Source: an uncultured Lachnospiraceae bacterium
GTDB taxonomy: Bacteria; Bacillota; Clostridia; Lachnospirales; Lachnospiraceae
Direction of reading: 5' to 3'
Length of the DNA stretch: 64,000 bases
Assembly (NCBI GenBank): GCA_910588865.1
Contig: CAJUSJ010000005.1
Span: 1-64,000, forward strand
Shown here: in pieces, positions 1 through 9,041 of the stretch
Numbering within the stretch: the first letter of the stretch is position 1
How the letters are laid out: each line of letters begins with the position of its first letter
Translations under genes and position numbers: made by a program
Notes under the pieces: model-generated
What the model was told of the DNA's origin: nothing
Seen by the model: the letters and a program-made list of their open reading frames with translations, nothing else
Databases searched by the model: none

Positions 1-24
1 CTCCTCTTTCCTGTCCGGGGTCAT
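1..24 (-). CDS. Start of next gene of the phosphonate operon (partial)
   Basis: An ATG at 24-22 on the minus strand overlaps the TGA stop of the PEP mutase fusion gene in an ATGA arrangement, preceded by a GGGGAGGGG ribosome binding site. Only eight codons (MTPDRKEE) are visible before the window edge. In known phosphonate operons PEP mutase is usually followed by phosphonopyruvate decarboxylase and an aminotransferase, so that is the expected identity. The visible residues cannot confirm it. Confidence 0.4.
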
Positions 25-2033
25 GTCCCCTCCCCGTCAATCAGCGTGATGATCTCCCTGATGGGCATGCAGATCTCGTCACACTCCTCGGCCCTGCGGT
101 TCTCCAGGATCAGCCTGGCCGCCCTCTCCATGGCCGGAAACCCGCTCCTGGTCAGGTGGTTCGCGTAGATCACCACATTCACCCCACGGCTCTTAAACTC
201 CTCCTCGCTCACCCCGCTGAAGGCGGTGGGCACCACCACCACAGGCGTCTCCTTATCCTCCTGGCGGAATCTCTCCACAAACTCAAAGATCTCACCCGGG
301 TCCTTCTTCCGGCTGTGGATCATGACCGCATCCGCTCCCGCCTCCACATAAGCCCTCCCTCTCCTCAGGGCATCCTCAATCCCCTTCTCTAAGATCAGGC
401 TCTCGATCCTGGCGCAGATTAGGAAATCTTTTGTCTTTTTCGCCCTCTTCCCCGCCCGGATCTTCTGGCAGAAATTTTCAATACTGTCCTGGGTCTGATA
501 CACCTCCGTACCGAACAGGGAGTTCTTCTTCAGTCCCGTCTTGTCCTCGATGATCACCATGGACACCCCCAGCCTCTCCAGGGTTCTCACGGTATACGCG
601 AAATGCTCCGGCTGACCTCCCGTGTCACCGTCAAAGATGACGGGTTTCGTCGTCACCTCCATGATCTCGTCCACGGTCCGGAAACGGGAACTCATGTCCA
701 CCACCTCTATGTCCGGCTTCCCCCTGGCCGTGGAATCGCATAAGGAGCTGACCCACATGGCGTCAAACTGGCGGGCCTCCCCGTTCTTGTACACCACTGT
801 CTTCTCCCCGATCAGTCCCGTGATTCCGCTGTGGGCCTCCAGGGCCGTCACCAGGCCCTTCATGGACATGGCCCTGCGCAGCCTGGACCTCCTCACGTCC
901 GGCAGAGACAGGTCCGCCCTGGCTCTCTCCTCCAGAACCCGGTACTTCTCCTCCCTGGCGTAAGGGTACTCTACAAGGGTTCCCCCGTAGCCGGCCAGAA
1001 CCTCCGCCGCCTCGTCACGGACCGGCCTCTGAACCCCTCTGGCCCAGTCGTCCCCGTGGACCAGGTAGGCCGGACGGTATTTCTCCAGGTTCTCACGGTA
1101 GCTTAAGGTCCTCTGCTCCACCACTTTATATACCCCGCGGATGTTCTCCAGCAGGGCCCTCCTCTCGGAATAGGGCAGCAGGGGGAAACGCTTATAGCTG
1201 ATCACCGCCTCGTCCGACAACACCCCTATAATCAGTCTCCCCAGCTTGCTCGCCCTCTTTATGATGGCCATGTGGCCGCTGTGGAGGATATCCGTGGAAA
1301 AGCACATGTACACGGTCCTGGACTCCCTCTCCCTCAGCCTGGACGACACCACCGCCAGATCCTCCGGGCTGTCCACCTCCCCGCACAGCTGATCCTTTAC
1401 GTCCAGGGGGGAGAGGGGACAGGAACGGGAGACCTCATTGAAGGCCTCCTCCGCGTAACACTGGACCCTTCCCGCCTCGCACCACTCCGTGATCTTTCCC
1501 AGCCATACCCGCCACTCCCGCCTCTTAAGCAGGTACATAGGCTGAGCGGCCAGAGCCTCCTGGAAAAACTCCACCCCGATCCCTGTAACCAGGCCCTTTT
1601 GGATTACGGCTTTAAAGTCCTTTTCCGGAAGCTCCGCCGAGGAGCTGACCGCCACGCAGCTCACGGGGCTTGTCAGGACCGACTCCAAAACCGGGCTCTC
1701 AAAGACCAGGTCCCCGTGAAGGAGAAGGATATCGTCGTCAAGGAGCCGGCGGGCGAGATAGATGGAGTAGATGTAGTTGGTGTTCTCGTAGGCGGGGTTT
1801 TTAACAAAGGTGATGTGGAGGGGAAGATCCAGGCGGCCGCAGTAGTTGACCAGAGCCCCCTCCTGGTAGCCGGTGGTCATGACCACCTCCTGGATTCCCT
1901 CCTCAGCCAGGAGTCTCAGCTGACGGCTGAGAATCGTCTCCCCTGGGGAGAGTCGCGTCAGGCATTTAGGCTGATGGGAGGTGAGATCCCCCATGCGGCT
2001 TCCCATACCGGAATTTAAGATTAGCGCTTTCAT
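21..2033 (-). CDS. LicC-like nucleotidyltransferase / cytidylyltransferase / phosphoenolpyruvate mutase fusion
   Basis: This 670-residue protein has three enzyme domains. Residues 1-235 are a sugar/choline-type nucleotidyltransferase with a G-X-G-S-R-M signature and PKCL at 22-25. Residues 240-375 are a cytidylyltransferase-like domain with the nucleotide-binding HSGH at 251-254. Residues 391-660 are a PEP mutase of the isocitrate lyase superfamily, with DGDTGG at 468-473 and the diagnostic EDKxxxKKNS at 496-505. PEP mutase isomerises phosphoenolpyruvate to phosphonopyruvate, the entry step of C-P bond biosynthesis. The nucleotidyltransferase domains would activate the phosphonate (for example as CMP-aminoethylphosphonate) or a phospho-alcohol for transfer to a glycan. 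LicD-type transferases lie immediately upstream. M391 (MKGLV) looks like the ancestral start of the PEP mutase part. The domain calls are firm; the exact phosphonate and acceptor are inference. Confidence 0.88.
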   Translation of the reverse strand: MKALILNSGMGSRMGDLTSHQPKCLTRLSPGETILSRQLRLLAEEGIQEVVMTTGYQEGALVNYCGRLDLPLHITFVKNPAYENTNYIYSIYLARRLLDDDILLLHGDLVFESPVLESVLTSPVSCVAVSSSAELPEKDFKAVIQKGLVTGIGVEFFQEALAAQPMYLLKRREWRVWLGKITEWCEAGRVQCYAEEAFNEVSRSCPLSPLDVKDQLCGEVDSPEDLAVVSSRLRERESRTVYMCFSTDILHSGHMAIIKRASKLGRLIIGVLSDEAVISYKRFPLLPYSERRALLENIRGVYKVVEQRTLSYRENLEKYRPAYLVHGDDWARGVQRPVRDEAAEVLAGYGGTLVEYPYAREEKYRVLEERARADLSLPDVRRSRLRRAMSMKGLVTALEAHSGITGLIGEKTVVYKNGEARQFDAMWVSSLCDSTARGKPDIEVVDMSSRFRTVDEIMEVTTKPVIFDGDTGGQPEHFAYTVRTLERLGVSMVIIEDKTGLKKNSLFGTEVYQTQDSIENFCQKIRAGKRAKKTKDFLICARIESLILEKGIEDALRRGRAYVEAGADAVMIHSRKKDPGEIFEFVERFRQEDKETPVVVVPTAFSGVSEEEFKSRGVNVVIYANHLTRSGFPAMERAARLILENRRAEECDEICMPIREIITLIDGEGT

Positions 2034-2039
2034 AGCGTG

Positions 2040-2319
2040 TCCCTCCTATTATCTGAAAATCAAACATCTCCCTGACAAGGTGCCGGTAGGTATGGGCTAC
2101 CGCCACCTTGTCAGGGCTGTTCCGGGCGATTTCCTCCCGCTTTTTGTCATGGATCAGATAGTAATTGATCTTATCCAGCAGATCCCTCTAATCCTCATAA
2201 AAAACAAAATCTTCCCCAGGCGTGAGCGATCCCAGAAAGTCGGACTGAAAATTGCTCAGCAGAAAGCCTCCGCTTCCCATGATGTCAAGGGCAGCGGAGC
2301 GGACAAGTTCACCTGTGGC
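2040..2319 (-). pseudogene. Remnant of a CgeB-like glycosyltransferase (C-terminal fragment)
   Basis: Translating the minus strand gives about 90 residues typical of the C-terminus of CgeB-like glycosyltransferases (Glyco_trans_1_2): ALDIMGSGGFLLSNFQ, then TPGEDFVFYED, a stop codon (TAG, 2190-2188), then DLLDKINYYLIHDK and a HTYRHLVREMF end. The fragment has no start and is broken by the stop, so it is the relic of a deleted gene. It differs from the CgeB-like domain of the intact 875-residue protein, so a further glycosyltransferase once sat here. Confidence 0.75.
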
Positions 2320-3105
2320 TTAGAGATATTTGGCAAAATACTCATTCCATGGAATATCCGGCTCCAGGATGACGCCTTCACGCGCGCTTGTCCCTTTAAT
2401 CAACTGATGATAGTCTCCATATGACTGTGTCAATATTTTTTCGTAATCAGCAGGCGCGGGGACTTAGAGATGCTCAAAGGGAAGATATACCGTATCTCGG
2501 AACCACTCTCTCTTAACGCTCTTATAATCTGTCTTAAAAATCTCATCCATGATGTGATTTAAACTCTCCGCCTCCCCAAAATGATCCGCACAGAAATCCT
2601 CAAAAAGCCGGAACCTGGATCTCGCCTCTTGTTCTGAGATCACTAAAAAGAGTTTCAAGTCCTGGACCGTCTTTTCCCCTCCAGGAATTTTTGTTTCAGT
2701 CCGGCCAGTGTTTCGGCAGGGTCCTTCACCATATTCCACAGCAGTCTCTCCATTTCAAAAACTCCCGTGAAAGACCGGTTGACGCCATCAGGCACGCTGT
2801 CCAGGGGGAAAATGTCGATAAAGATTCCCTGGTACATATCCCTCAGGTTTTGAAACTGGATTGCCGTGGTCCGACTGTCCCGGATTTTTGACAAAGGCCA
2901 TATCCTTCGGACCGTGTATGGTCCCTGAAAGAAGTAAGGCTCCTTAAATTCCTGGGGATCGATGGCCTGGAATCTCTCATAATCATCCCGGAACATCACC
3001 AGGTCAATGTCATCATCCCACGGTCCATACCCTTTTCCTCTTTTTCTCCACCAGGAAATCCCATCGAACTTCTTCCTCAAAAAATGTCTGGCCTATCCCA
3101 CTCAT
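2320..3105 (-). pseudogene. Decayed second LicD gene
   Basis: The reading starts at an ATG (3105-3103) that overlaps the stop of the intact licD gene. It runs MSGIGQTFFEEEV... parallel to the intact paralogue and then hits TGA. About 35 codons covering the YGTLLGAVRH motif are deleted, and reading resumes in another frame at PWDDDIDLVMFRDDYER. A further frameshift lies near 2655-2740, and a stop follows LPFEHL near 2464. After another shift the remaining C-terminus (DYEKILTQSYGDYHQL to EPDIPWNEYFAKYL) is readable down to the stop at 2320. At least three lesions are present, so it is non-functional. It is a tandem duplicate of the neighbouring gene, with conserved blocks still clearly alignable. 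Confidence 0.85.
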
Positions 3106-4022
3106 TCCACCGCTCCTCCTTCTGAAAGGTATCTGGCGAAATATTCCTCATAGGGGATATCCGGGTCCAGAATAATGTTCTCGTGGGCGGTTCCTCCCCG
3201 CACTAGCTGATGGTAATCCCCATAGCACCGGGTCAGGATCTTGTCATACTCTCCGGGTACTGGAATCATCAAGTGCTCAAATGGGAGATACTGAGTCTCA
3301 CGAAACCAATCCCTTCTCACACTTTTATAATTACAGGGAATTAGATCATAGGTGATATAGTTCACCTCCCCGGTCTCTCCAAAGTGGGTTAAGTTGAACT
3401 CCTCAAAGAGCCGGAACCGTTCCCTTACGTCTTTCTCAGCGATTTCCAGAAAAATCTGGATATCCGAGGGTTTCCTCTTCCCTTCCAGCAGTTCCCGCTT
3501 CAAGAGGAGCAGCACATTGATAGGGTCTGTGACCATGGACCAAAGCAACCCCTGTGTGTCCCTGAGTCCGGCGGACTCCTCATGATTTTCCTCCGCTACA
3601 CTGTCCAACGGAAAAATGTCGATAAAGATCCCCTGGTGGAAGTCTCTCAGGTCACGGAACTCAATCCCTGTGGTCCGGCTGTCCCGGATCTTTGAGAGGG
3701 CCCAGATCCTCCGGTCCGTGTAAGCGTCCTGGAAAAAATAGGGCTCCCGAAACTCCCGTGACGCCACGGTCTTGAGCCTCTCGTAATCATCCCGGAACAT
3801 CACCAGGTCGATGTCGTCATCCCAGGGGACAAAACCCTGATGCCTCACCGCCCCAAGGAGGGTCCCGTAGAAGGCCCAGTAAGTAAGGCCATGCTTTTTA
3901 CATACCTGGTCAAACCTCTCCAGCATCTCAAGCTCCACGGCCCACACCTTTTTCCTCTTCTCGTCCACCAGGAAATCGGACCGGATCTCCTTTTTAAAAA
4001 ATGATGGGTTTATTCCGCTCAT
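3102..4022 (-). CDS. LicD-family phosphotransferase
   Basis: A 306-residue LicD family protein, which transfers phosphocholine or a related phospho-substituent from a CDP/CMP-activated donor to a surface glycan. The family signature is complete: YGTLLGAVRHQG at 52-63, followed by PWDDDIDLVMFRDDYER with metal-binding aspartates at 68-70 and 72. The start codon overlaps the stop of the upstream glycosyltransferase by 4 nt (ATGA), and its own stop overlaps the start of the decayed duplicate, so the genes form one operon. Next to a CMP-activating PEP mutase fusion, the substrate could be a phosphonate rather than choline; that is inference. The protein looks cytosolic, with no signal or membrane segment. 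Confidence 0.88.
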   Translation of the reverse strand: MSGINPSFFKKEIRSDFLVDEKRKKVWAVELEMLERFDQVCKKHGLTYWAFYGTLLGAVRHQGFVPWDDDIDLVMFRDDYERLKTVASREFREPYFFQDAYTDRRIWALSKIRDSRTTGIEFRDLRDFHQGIFIDIFPLDSVAEENHEESAGLRDTQGLLWSMVTDPINVLLLLKRELLEGKRKPSDIQIFLEIAEKDVRERFRLFEEFNLTHFGETGEVNYITYDLIPCNYKSVRRDWFRETQYLPFEHLMIPVPGEYDKILTRCYGDYHQLVRGGTAHENIILDPDIPYEEYFARYLSEGGAVE

Positions 4023-6646
4023 GGGCTGACCACCTCCTCTTTTATGGCCTTTAGGATCCAGTCAGCGCAGTGGCCCCAGGTGAAGCTCCCCGCCGTCTTT
4101 TTATAACCATTCTCAATGATCCTTTCCGCCAGTCCCGTGTCCTCAAGCAGGTTCCTGGCGATGTCCGGAAGCTTTTCTAAATGGTCCAGGTCATACAGGG
4201 CGATATCCACCCCGTCCGTGTAATTGTCATCAATCCAGGCGCTGCTGTCGGTAAGGGGCACGGAGCGCTGGAGCAGGGTGTTAAAGATCCGGTCGTGAGT
4301 CCCCTGTTTGAACCCCGGCATCACGTTCAGGTTGATCCTGGCGTCCGCCATGTGGGCCAGGGTATCCCCATAAGGGATCCTGTCATCAATCCGATGGACG
4401 TTTGGGAGGCCCGCCGCGGGGAGGTTCTCCCAGCCCCGACCCAGAAGGTAGAGGTCCAGGCCGGACTCCGCCAGGGTTGTCACCACCCGCCCCCTCTGGT
4501 ACATGCGGATGGCCCAGTCCACGTAGTTGGAGATGTTCAGCGCGGATTTTAAGCCTTTCTCAGAAAGCCTCATCCCCATGTGGCCCATGGTAAGGAGAAC
4601 ACCCTGGACCACGGATAAATGGCTGTTCTTTTTTAAGTTCTCAAATGTTTCCTGATATAGCTTCCACAGAGCGCTGTTTTCCGGGTACAGTTTGGTGATC
4701 TCCCCCATCTGCCCCTCCGGGCGGTAAAAAGTGCCGCAGAAGAGAAGATCGTATTTTCGCTCTTTAAAAGGGATTATTCTACTTCCCTTCTCTGGAAGAA
4801 CTCCCACATGGGGCATAAAATCAACTTTAGGTACCTCATTTTTAAAATATCGCTTTACATACCCCACATGCTCCCGATCACAACAGAAAAGATGATATCT
4901 TTCGGGGGTATTTTCCAGAGAGGGATGGAATCTCAAAGGGGGATCCATAAAAATATCCACCACCACCGTTTTTTGTTCATTCCAGATGTCGATTAATGTC
5001 TGGTCTCTTATACACATAGCGTCATTACAGACAGCTACATCAATCCCTGATGAGGCGAATTGCGCAAAAGCCACATAAGAGTGCGGGTCGTCCGCTGGGG
5101 GATTTCGCAGATCAAGAATGAATGTCTCATGCCCCCGATTCTGAAATTCTATTACCAATTGATCCGCAAAAAAATTAAAGGATTCTATTGGACAGTAAAA
5201 GAGGACAACCCTTAATTTATCTTCTTTTTTCCATCCAGAAGGCGCTATAGAAACAGACATAAGCTGGTCAGACGCCTCCTGATTAATTGTTTTTGACAGC
5301 TTTCCACCTAAAGCTTGATTTACCGCGGTAAACTCCTCAACAGTAAGGCTCTCTTTCAACACTTCCACCAATTCCCCATATCCAGCTCTCAAGGCTGCCC
5401 GCAAGATAAAAAGTCGATCTTTTAAAGAGTTGAGCTGATAAAAATTGCCCCCAAGAAATGCCGCTGTCTCCATGGCCCCTTCCCTTCCCCTACCGCCAGT
5501 TCCTGGATCCTTTAAAAGAGCGGATAGCATTACCACTAGAGCACTCATGAGATAGGGATCCTGCTTTAACATCATGGCGGTAATCTTCACGCATTCCTCC
5601 AGCTTTTTGTTATTAAAGCAAAACATGGCCAGCATCTCATAAGCTTTTAAGATATTTCCTGAGAGAAGAGTTGATCTGCCTGCGTGACCATATCTCTCTA
5701 AAAGACTCAGCGCTTGTCTTAAATGTCGTTCGCCCTCTTGATAATTGCCATGGGAGCCATAATATTGCCCCATAATATAGTCGTAATCCCCATCTTCCGG
5801 CCAACCATCTCTTGCCCGCCCATATATTTCTAATAATTCGGTCTCCTTAGTTTCTGGTATCAGGCTCAGAACGTTAAGAAGGTGATGCCAAACCTCAGAA
5901 GAGGTTATTTCATAAATCCCCCTCTTATCCTCTGGCATAACAGACACAGCTTTCCGATAGGCGGTCAGGGCCTGCTCTAGTTCTCCCATACTTTCATATT
6001 CATTTCCCAGATAAGCATACATCTCATAATCATTGGGTTTTTCAGCCAGTTCAGACAATATCATGTCCAGATTTCTTTTGCTTCTGTTTTTTCGTCGGTT
6101 TTCCTCTTCCCCATAGCCAATATGATAAATAGACAGTTCTTTTGCCATGTCAAGTGTATGGAAATCACCACCAACATCTTTTTTCAGACATTCATGAATT
6201 CGTCCATGATATCGTAAGCCTACCTGATTGCGGAACACACGGATATGAGAGCGGATATCCATGGCTTTCCCCTTATTATCCAGGTTCACAAACGTTGTCA
6301 TGATACCATCAATCCCCGTACCTTGGATTTGGCTTATACAAGTGATCAGTTTTTGGGCGTCCTCTGGTAAAAAATACTCATCCGCATCCAAAAAGGCGAT
6401 CCATTCATATCTGGCCTTGCTGATAGCGTAATTTTTAGCGGCCGAGAAATCATTGCTCCATGTGAATTCGTAGACCTTGGCCCCCATCCCTTTGGCGATC
6501 TCTATTGTCCTGTCGGTTGACCCGGTGTCCACCACGATCTGCTCTGACACGATTCCCTTTCCCCAGGAGAGAGCTCTCTCTATGTTTCTCCCCTCATTCT
6601 TGACAATCATGCATTGGGAGATTCCCGGCTTTACTTTTTTTCCCAA
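4019..6646 (-). CDS. Two-domain glycosyltransferase: GT2 + TPR + CgeB-like GT
   Basis: An 875-residue protein. Residues 8-170 are a GT2 domain (ISQCMIVKNEGRNIERAL, VVDTGSTDRT, and the DXD-type FLDADEYF). Residues 190-330 contain TPR-like helices (YLGNEYESMGELEQAL). Residues 470-860 form a second, CgeB-like GT-B domain (VVLFYCPIE, VDIFMDPPLRFH, KYDLLFCGTFY, LYLLGRGWENL, NVMPGFKQGTHDR). It probably adds two sugars to the same glycan. The TTG start at 6646 has an AGGAGG about 8 nt upstream and matches the paralogue's N-terminus. It lies 28 nt after the shorter paralogue and overlaps licD by 4 nt. GT2-TPR proteins beside flagellin are commonly flagellin glycosyltransferases, which is the favoured role here. 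Confidence 0.82.
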   Translation of the reverse strand: MGKKVKPGISQCMIVKNEGRNIERALSWGKGIVSEQIVVDTGSTDRTIEIAKGMGAKVYEFTWSNDFSAAKNYAISKARYEWIAFLDADEYFLPEDAQKLITCISQIQGTGIDGIMTTFVNLDNKGKAMDIRSHIRVFRNQVGLRYHGRIHECLKKDVGGDFHTLDMAKELSIYHIGYGEEENRRKNRSKRNLDMILSELAEKPNDYEMYAYLGNEYESMGELEQALTAYRKAVSVMPEDKRGIYEITSSEVWHHLLNVLSLIPETKETELLEIYGRARDGWPEDGDYDYIMGQYYGSHGNYQEGERHLRQALSLLERYGHAGRSTLLSGNILKAYEMLAMFCFNNKKLEECVKITAMMLKQDPYLMSALVVMLSALLKDPGTGGRGREGAMETAAFLGGNFYQLNSLKDRLFILRAALRAGYGELVEVLKESLTVEEFTAVNQALGGKLSKTINQEASDQLMSVSIAPSGWKKEDKLRVVLFYCPIESFNFFADQLVIEFQNRGHETFILDLRNPPADDPHSYVAFAQFASSGIDVAVCNDAMCIRDQTLIDIWNEQKTVVVDIFMDPPLRFHPSLENTPERYHLFCCDREHVGYVKRYFKNEVPKVDFMPHVGVLPEKGSRIIPFKERKYDLLFCGTFYRPEGQMGEITKLYPENSALWKLYQETFENLKKNSHLSVVQGVLLTMGHMGMRLSEKGLKSALNISNYVDWAIRMYQRGRVVTTLAESGLDLYLLGRGWENLPAAGLPNVHRIDDRIPYGDTLAHMADARINLNVMPGFKQGTHDRIFNTLLQRSVPLTDSSAWIDDNYTDGVDIALYDLDHLEKLPDIARNLLEDTGLAERIIENGYKKTAGSFTWGHCADWILKAIKEEVVSP

Positions 6647-6674
6647 CCTTTTAACCTCCTCATTTCCTTTCTTA

Positions 6675-8009
6675 TTACCCTTTATTCAATGTTTGCTCCA
6701 CTACCGCAAGTTCTTCCGGGTGAAACAGCTTCAGGATTTCCAGGATTAATTCCTGATAATCGGAGGTCCTGGCGGCTTTAAGAAGAAAAAGACGGTCTTT
6801 CAGAGACGTGAGATTATAGAAATTGTTTTCCAATAATCTGACTACCTGTCTGGCCCCGTCTTTCCCCTGTGCGGCTATCTGTGGATCCTGTGAAAAAATA
6901 CGGAGCATTAAGGTAAGAGGGCTCATTAAATAGGGCTCTTCTTTTAATAGTAGAGTGATGTATCGAATCGCTTCCGTCAGATTCTCGTTATTATAGCAAC
7001 ATATAGCCAGCAGTTCATAGGCTTGTCGGATCTCCCCCGCCAGGATCATCGATTTGCAGACAGTTCCATATGTTTCCAATATCTTAAGTCCTCGTTTCAG
7101 ATGGCTCTCCCCCTGCTCCCAGTCCCCTTTGCCACAAAAATATCGGGCGATTATATAATCATAGTCCGCCTCCTCCGGCCATCCCCCTGTAGCCTGACGG
7201 TAGACTTTCAAAAGATCACTTTCCTTGGCCCCGCGGAGGATCAGGACATCTAAAAGACGCAGGTATGTGACTGAAAGAGTGATGTCATAAACCCCTTTCC
7301 CTTCCTTTGGTATCAGGGCCGCGGCTTTCCTGAGAGATGCCTCCGCTTGTTTCCACTCCTCCCTCGCCATGTATTCCTGTCCCAGATATCCCCACATTTC
7401 ATAACTGTCCGGATGGTCTTCTAGTTCCAAAAGGATCAACCTTAAGTTTCTCCCGCTTTTTCTATTCTCCTCCCGTGCCCCATACCCGGTATGATATATA
7501 GTTACATCCTTGGTCACATCCGCCGCTTGATGGAGACGATTTCTCGTTGAGATTAAATGTTCATGAATCCGGCCCTCATATCGGAGATGTCTCTTGAAAA
7601 TCCGATTTTGAGTACCGACATTCATCACGTTTCCCTGGTTATCTAAATTTACCCAAGAGGTCAGAAGGCTTTCCGCTTCCGTATCATGAAGCAATTTTAT
7701 ATAGTCCCGTACTTTTTCCTTGGCATCAGGGGCCAAATATTCATCTGCGTCTAAAAATGCGATCCACTCGTATTTAGTTTTGCTGATAGCAAAGTTTTTT
7801 GCTGCGGAAAAGTCATCTTTCCATGGGAATTCATAGACAATAGCCCCCATCCTCCTGGCGATCTCCATAGTTTGGTCTGTGGAGCCAGTGTCCACCACCA
7901 CCTGCTCCGATACCAATCCTTTTCCCCAGGAGAGAGCCCTTTGAATGTTATTTTCCTCGTTTTTCACGATCATGCACTGGGAAATACGCACACCTGTTTT
8001 TGAGACCAT
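6675..8009 (-). CDS. GT2 family glycosyltransferase with TPR repeats
   Basis: A 444-residue GT2 domain protein (ISQCMIVKNEENNIQRAL, VVDTGSTDQTMEIA, FLDADEYL) followed by TPR-like helical repeats (YLGQEYMAREEWKQAEASL). It is a paralogue of the next gene, closely similar over the first ~450 residues, but it lacks the CgeB-like domain. An upstream ATG at 8090 extends the frame but has no ribosome binding site. The ATG at 8009 has GAAGAGGA about 8 nt upstream and gives an N-terminus matching the paralogue, so 8009 is chosen. It is the first gene after the flagellin gene, on the same strand, separated by terminator-like hairpins. Likely role: glycosylation of flagellin or another surface glycan. 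Confidence 0.8.
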   Translation of the reverse strand: MVSKTGVRISQCMIVKNEENNIQRALSWGKGLVSEQVVVDTGSTDQTMEIARRMGAIVYEFPWKDDFSAAKNFAISKTKYEWIAFLDADEYLAPDAKEKVRDYIKLLHDTEAESLLTSWVNLDNQGNVMNVGTQNRIFKRHLRYEGRIHEHLISTRNRLHQAADVTKDVTIYHTGYGAREENRKSGRNLRLILLELEDHPDSYEMWGYLGQEYMAREEWKQAEASLRKAAALIPKEGKGVYDITLSVTYLRLLDVLILRGAKESDLLKVYRQATGGWPEEADYDYIIARYFCGKGDWEQGESHLKRGLKILETYGTVCKSMILAGEIRQAYELLAICCYNNENLTEAIRYITLLLKEEPYLMSPLTLMLRIFSQDPQIAAQGKDGARQVVRLLENNFYNLTSLKDRLFLLKAARTSDYQELILEILKLFHPEELAVVEQTLNKG

Positions 8010-8091
8010 TTTATTCCTCTTCTCAATACACAAATAAGGGAACAGGATGGTTCCTATCCCCTTATGGTTTTCTGGTAATTCTTTAATCATT

Positions 8092-8103
8092 TGACATATG
8101 TCA
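8092..8103. promoter_or_regulatory. 12-bp perfect palindrome upstream of the glycosyltransferase operon
   Basis: TGACATATGTCA is self-complementary and lies in the 100-nt gap between the flagellin terminator hairpin and the GT operon start. It may be an operator. No convincing promoter was found to pair with it, so the operon may also depend on read-through. Confidence 0.3.
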
Positions 8104-8112
8104 TTTTATATC

Positions 8113-8198
8113 AAAAAAGCCATCTCACAGCCTATGGCTATGGAATGGCTTTTTCACAGGCCCTGTATATCATATAGCGGTCCGGCTGTCGCCGGACC
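8113..8198 (-). terminator. Tandem hairpins after flagellin
   Basis: On the minus strand a perfect 8-bp hairpin (GGTCCGGC/GCCGGACC, 8198-8179) is followed by a second hairpin with a 10-bp stem (AAAAAGCCAT/ATGGCTTTTT, 8154-8113) ending in a T-run. The second is a standard intrinsic terminator for the flagellin transcript. Confidence 0.8.
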
Positions 8199-8223
8199 AT
8201 TATTACGCTCGCAACCCTAAAGA

Positions 8224-9039
8224 TTAGGAAAGCAGGCTCAAGATAGACTGAGGTACGGAGTTGGACTGTGCCAGCATGGACTGAGACGCCTGCAGAAGAA
8301 TATTGTTCTTGGTGAAAGCAGTAATCTCATCTGCCATGTCTGTATCGCGGATACGGCTCTCAGCAGCTGTAATGTTCTCGGAAGATACCTTCAGGTTGTT
8401 GATGGTATGCTCCAGACGGTTCTGAGCGGCACCAAGGGTAGCACGATAGGTGGAAACCTTATTAATCGCAGCCTTAATGGTATTAATTGCACTGTTACCA
8501 CCTTTAAGACTCGTAACATCAATTGCCTTAACTCCAAGAGTATCACTATCCATTTTAGACTTAGATACACCAATAGTTTCATTTTTACTCGGACCAATCT
8601 GGAAGGTCATCTTTCCACTACCATTTGCCTCAATTGGCTTAATGCCATTGAAGTCTGTGTTATTAGCGATACGATCAATCTCAGCGAGAAGATCCTTAAC
8701 TTCCTGCTGCAGGTTACCTCTCGCAACTGTGTTGTAAGTACCGTTAGCGGACTGGGATGCCAGTGTGGTAAGACGCTGCAGCATGGAGTGAGTCTCAGTC
8801 AAAGCTCCCTCAACTGTCTGGATCAAACCAACAGCGTCCTGAGCGTTCTTGGTAGCCTGGTTCAAGCCATTGATCTGAGATCTCATGGACTCGGAAATCG
8901 CCAGGCCAGCGGCGTCATCACCGGCGCGGTTGATTCTGTAACCGGAAGACAGCTTCTCCAAGTTCTTGTTCAGGCCGCTCTGGTTGATTCCTAAGTTTCT
9001 GTAAGAGTTAATGGCTGATATGTTATGTTGAATAATCAT
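8224..9039 (-). CDS. hag: Flagellin
   Basis: A 271-residue flagellin, near the minimal length: conserved N-terminal D0/D1 (MIIQHNISAINSYRNL, LEKLSSGYRINRAGDDAAGL) and C-terminal D1/D0 (ILLQASQSMLAQSN ... ILSLLS) joined by a short variable centre. It polymerises into the flagellar filament outside the cell. The D1 segment LQRLTTLASQSANG and the later LLAEIDRI keep the Arg, Leu and Glu positions that form the TLR5 contact in enterobacterial flagellins, with a changed core. The centre has Ser/Thr residues that could carry glycans made by the genes downstream. It has its own sigma-28-type promoter, a structured leader and a terminator. Confidence 0.97.
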   Translation of the reverse strand: MIIQHNISAINSYRNLGINQSGLNKNLEKLSSGYRINRAGDDAAGLAISESMRSQINGLNQATKNAQDAVGLIQTVEGALTETHSMLQRLTTLASQSANGTYNTVARGNLQQEVKDLLAEIDRIANNTDFNGIKPIEANGSGKMTFQIGPSKNETIGVSKSKMDSDTLGVKAIDVTSLKGGNSAINTIKAAINKVSTYRATLGAAQNRLEHTINNLKVSSENITAAESRIRDTDMADEITAFTKNNILLQASQSMLAQSNSVPQSILSLLS

Positions 9040-9041
9040 GG

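Noticed and set aside
8010..8112. A sigma-28 promoter before the glycosyltransferase operon
   Set aside because: TAAA and a CCATAA-like -10 exist but the spacing (about 12-14 nt) and matches are too poor to call.
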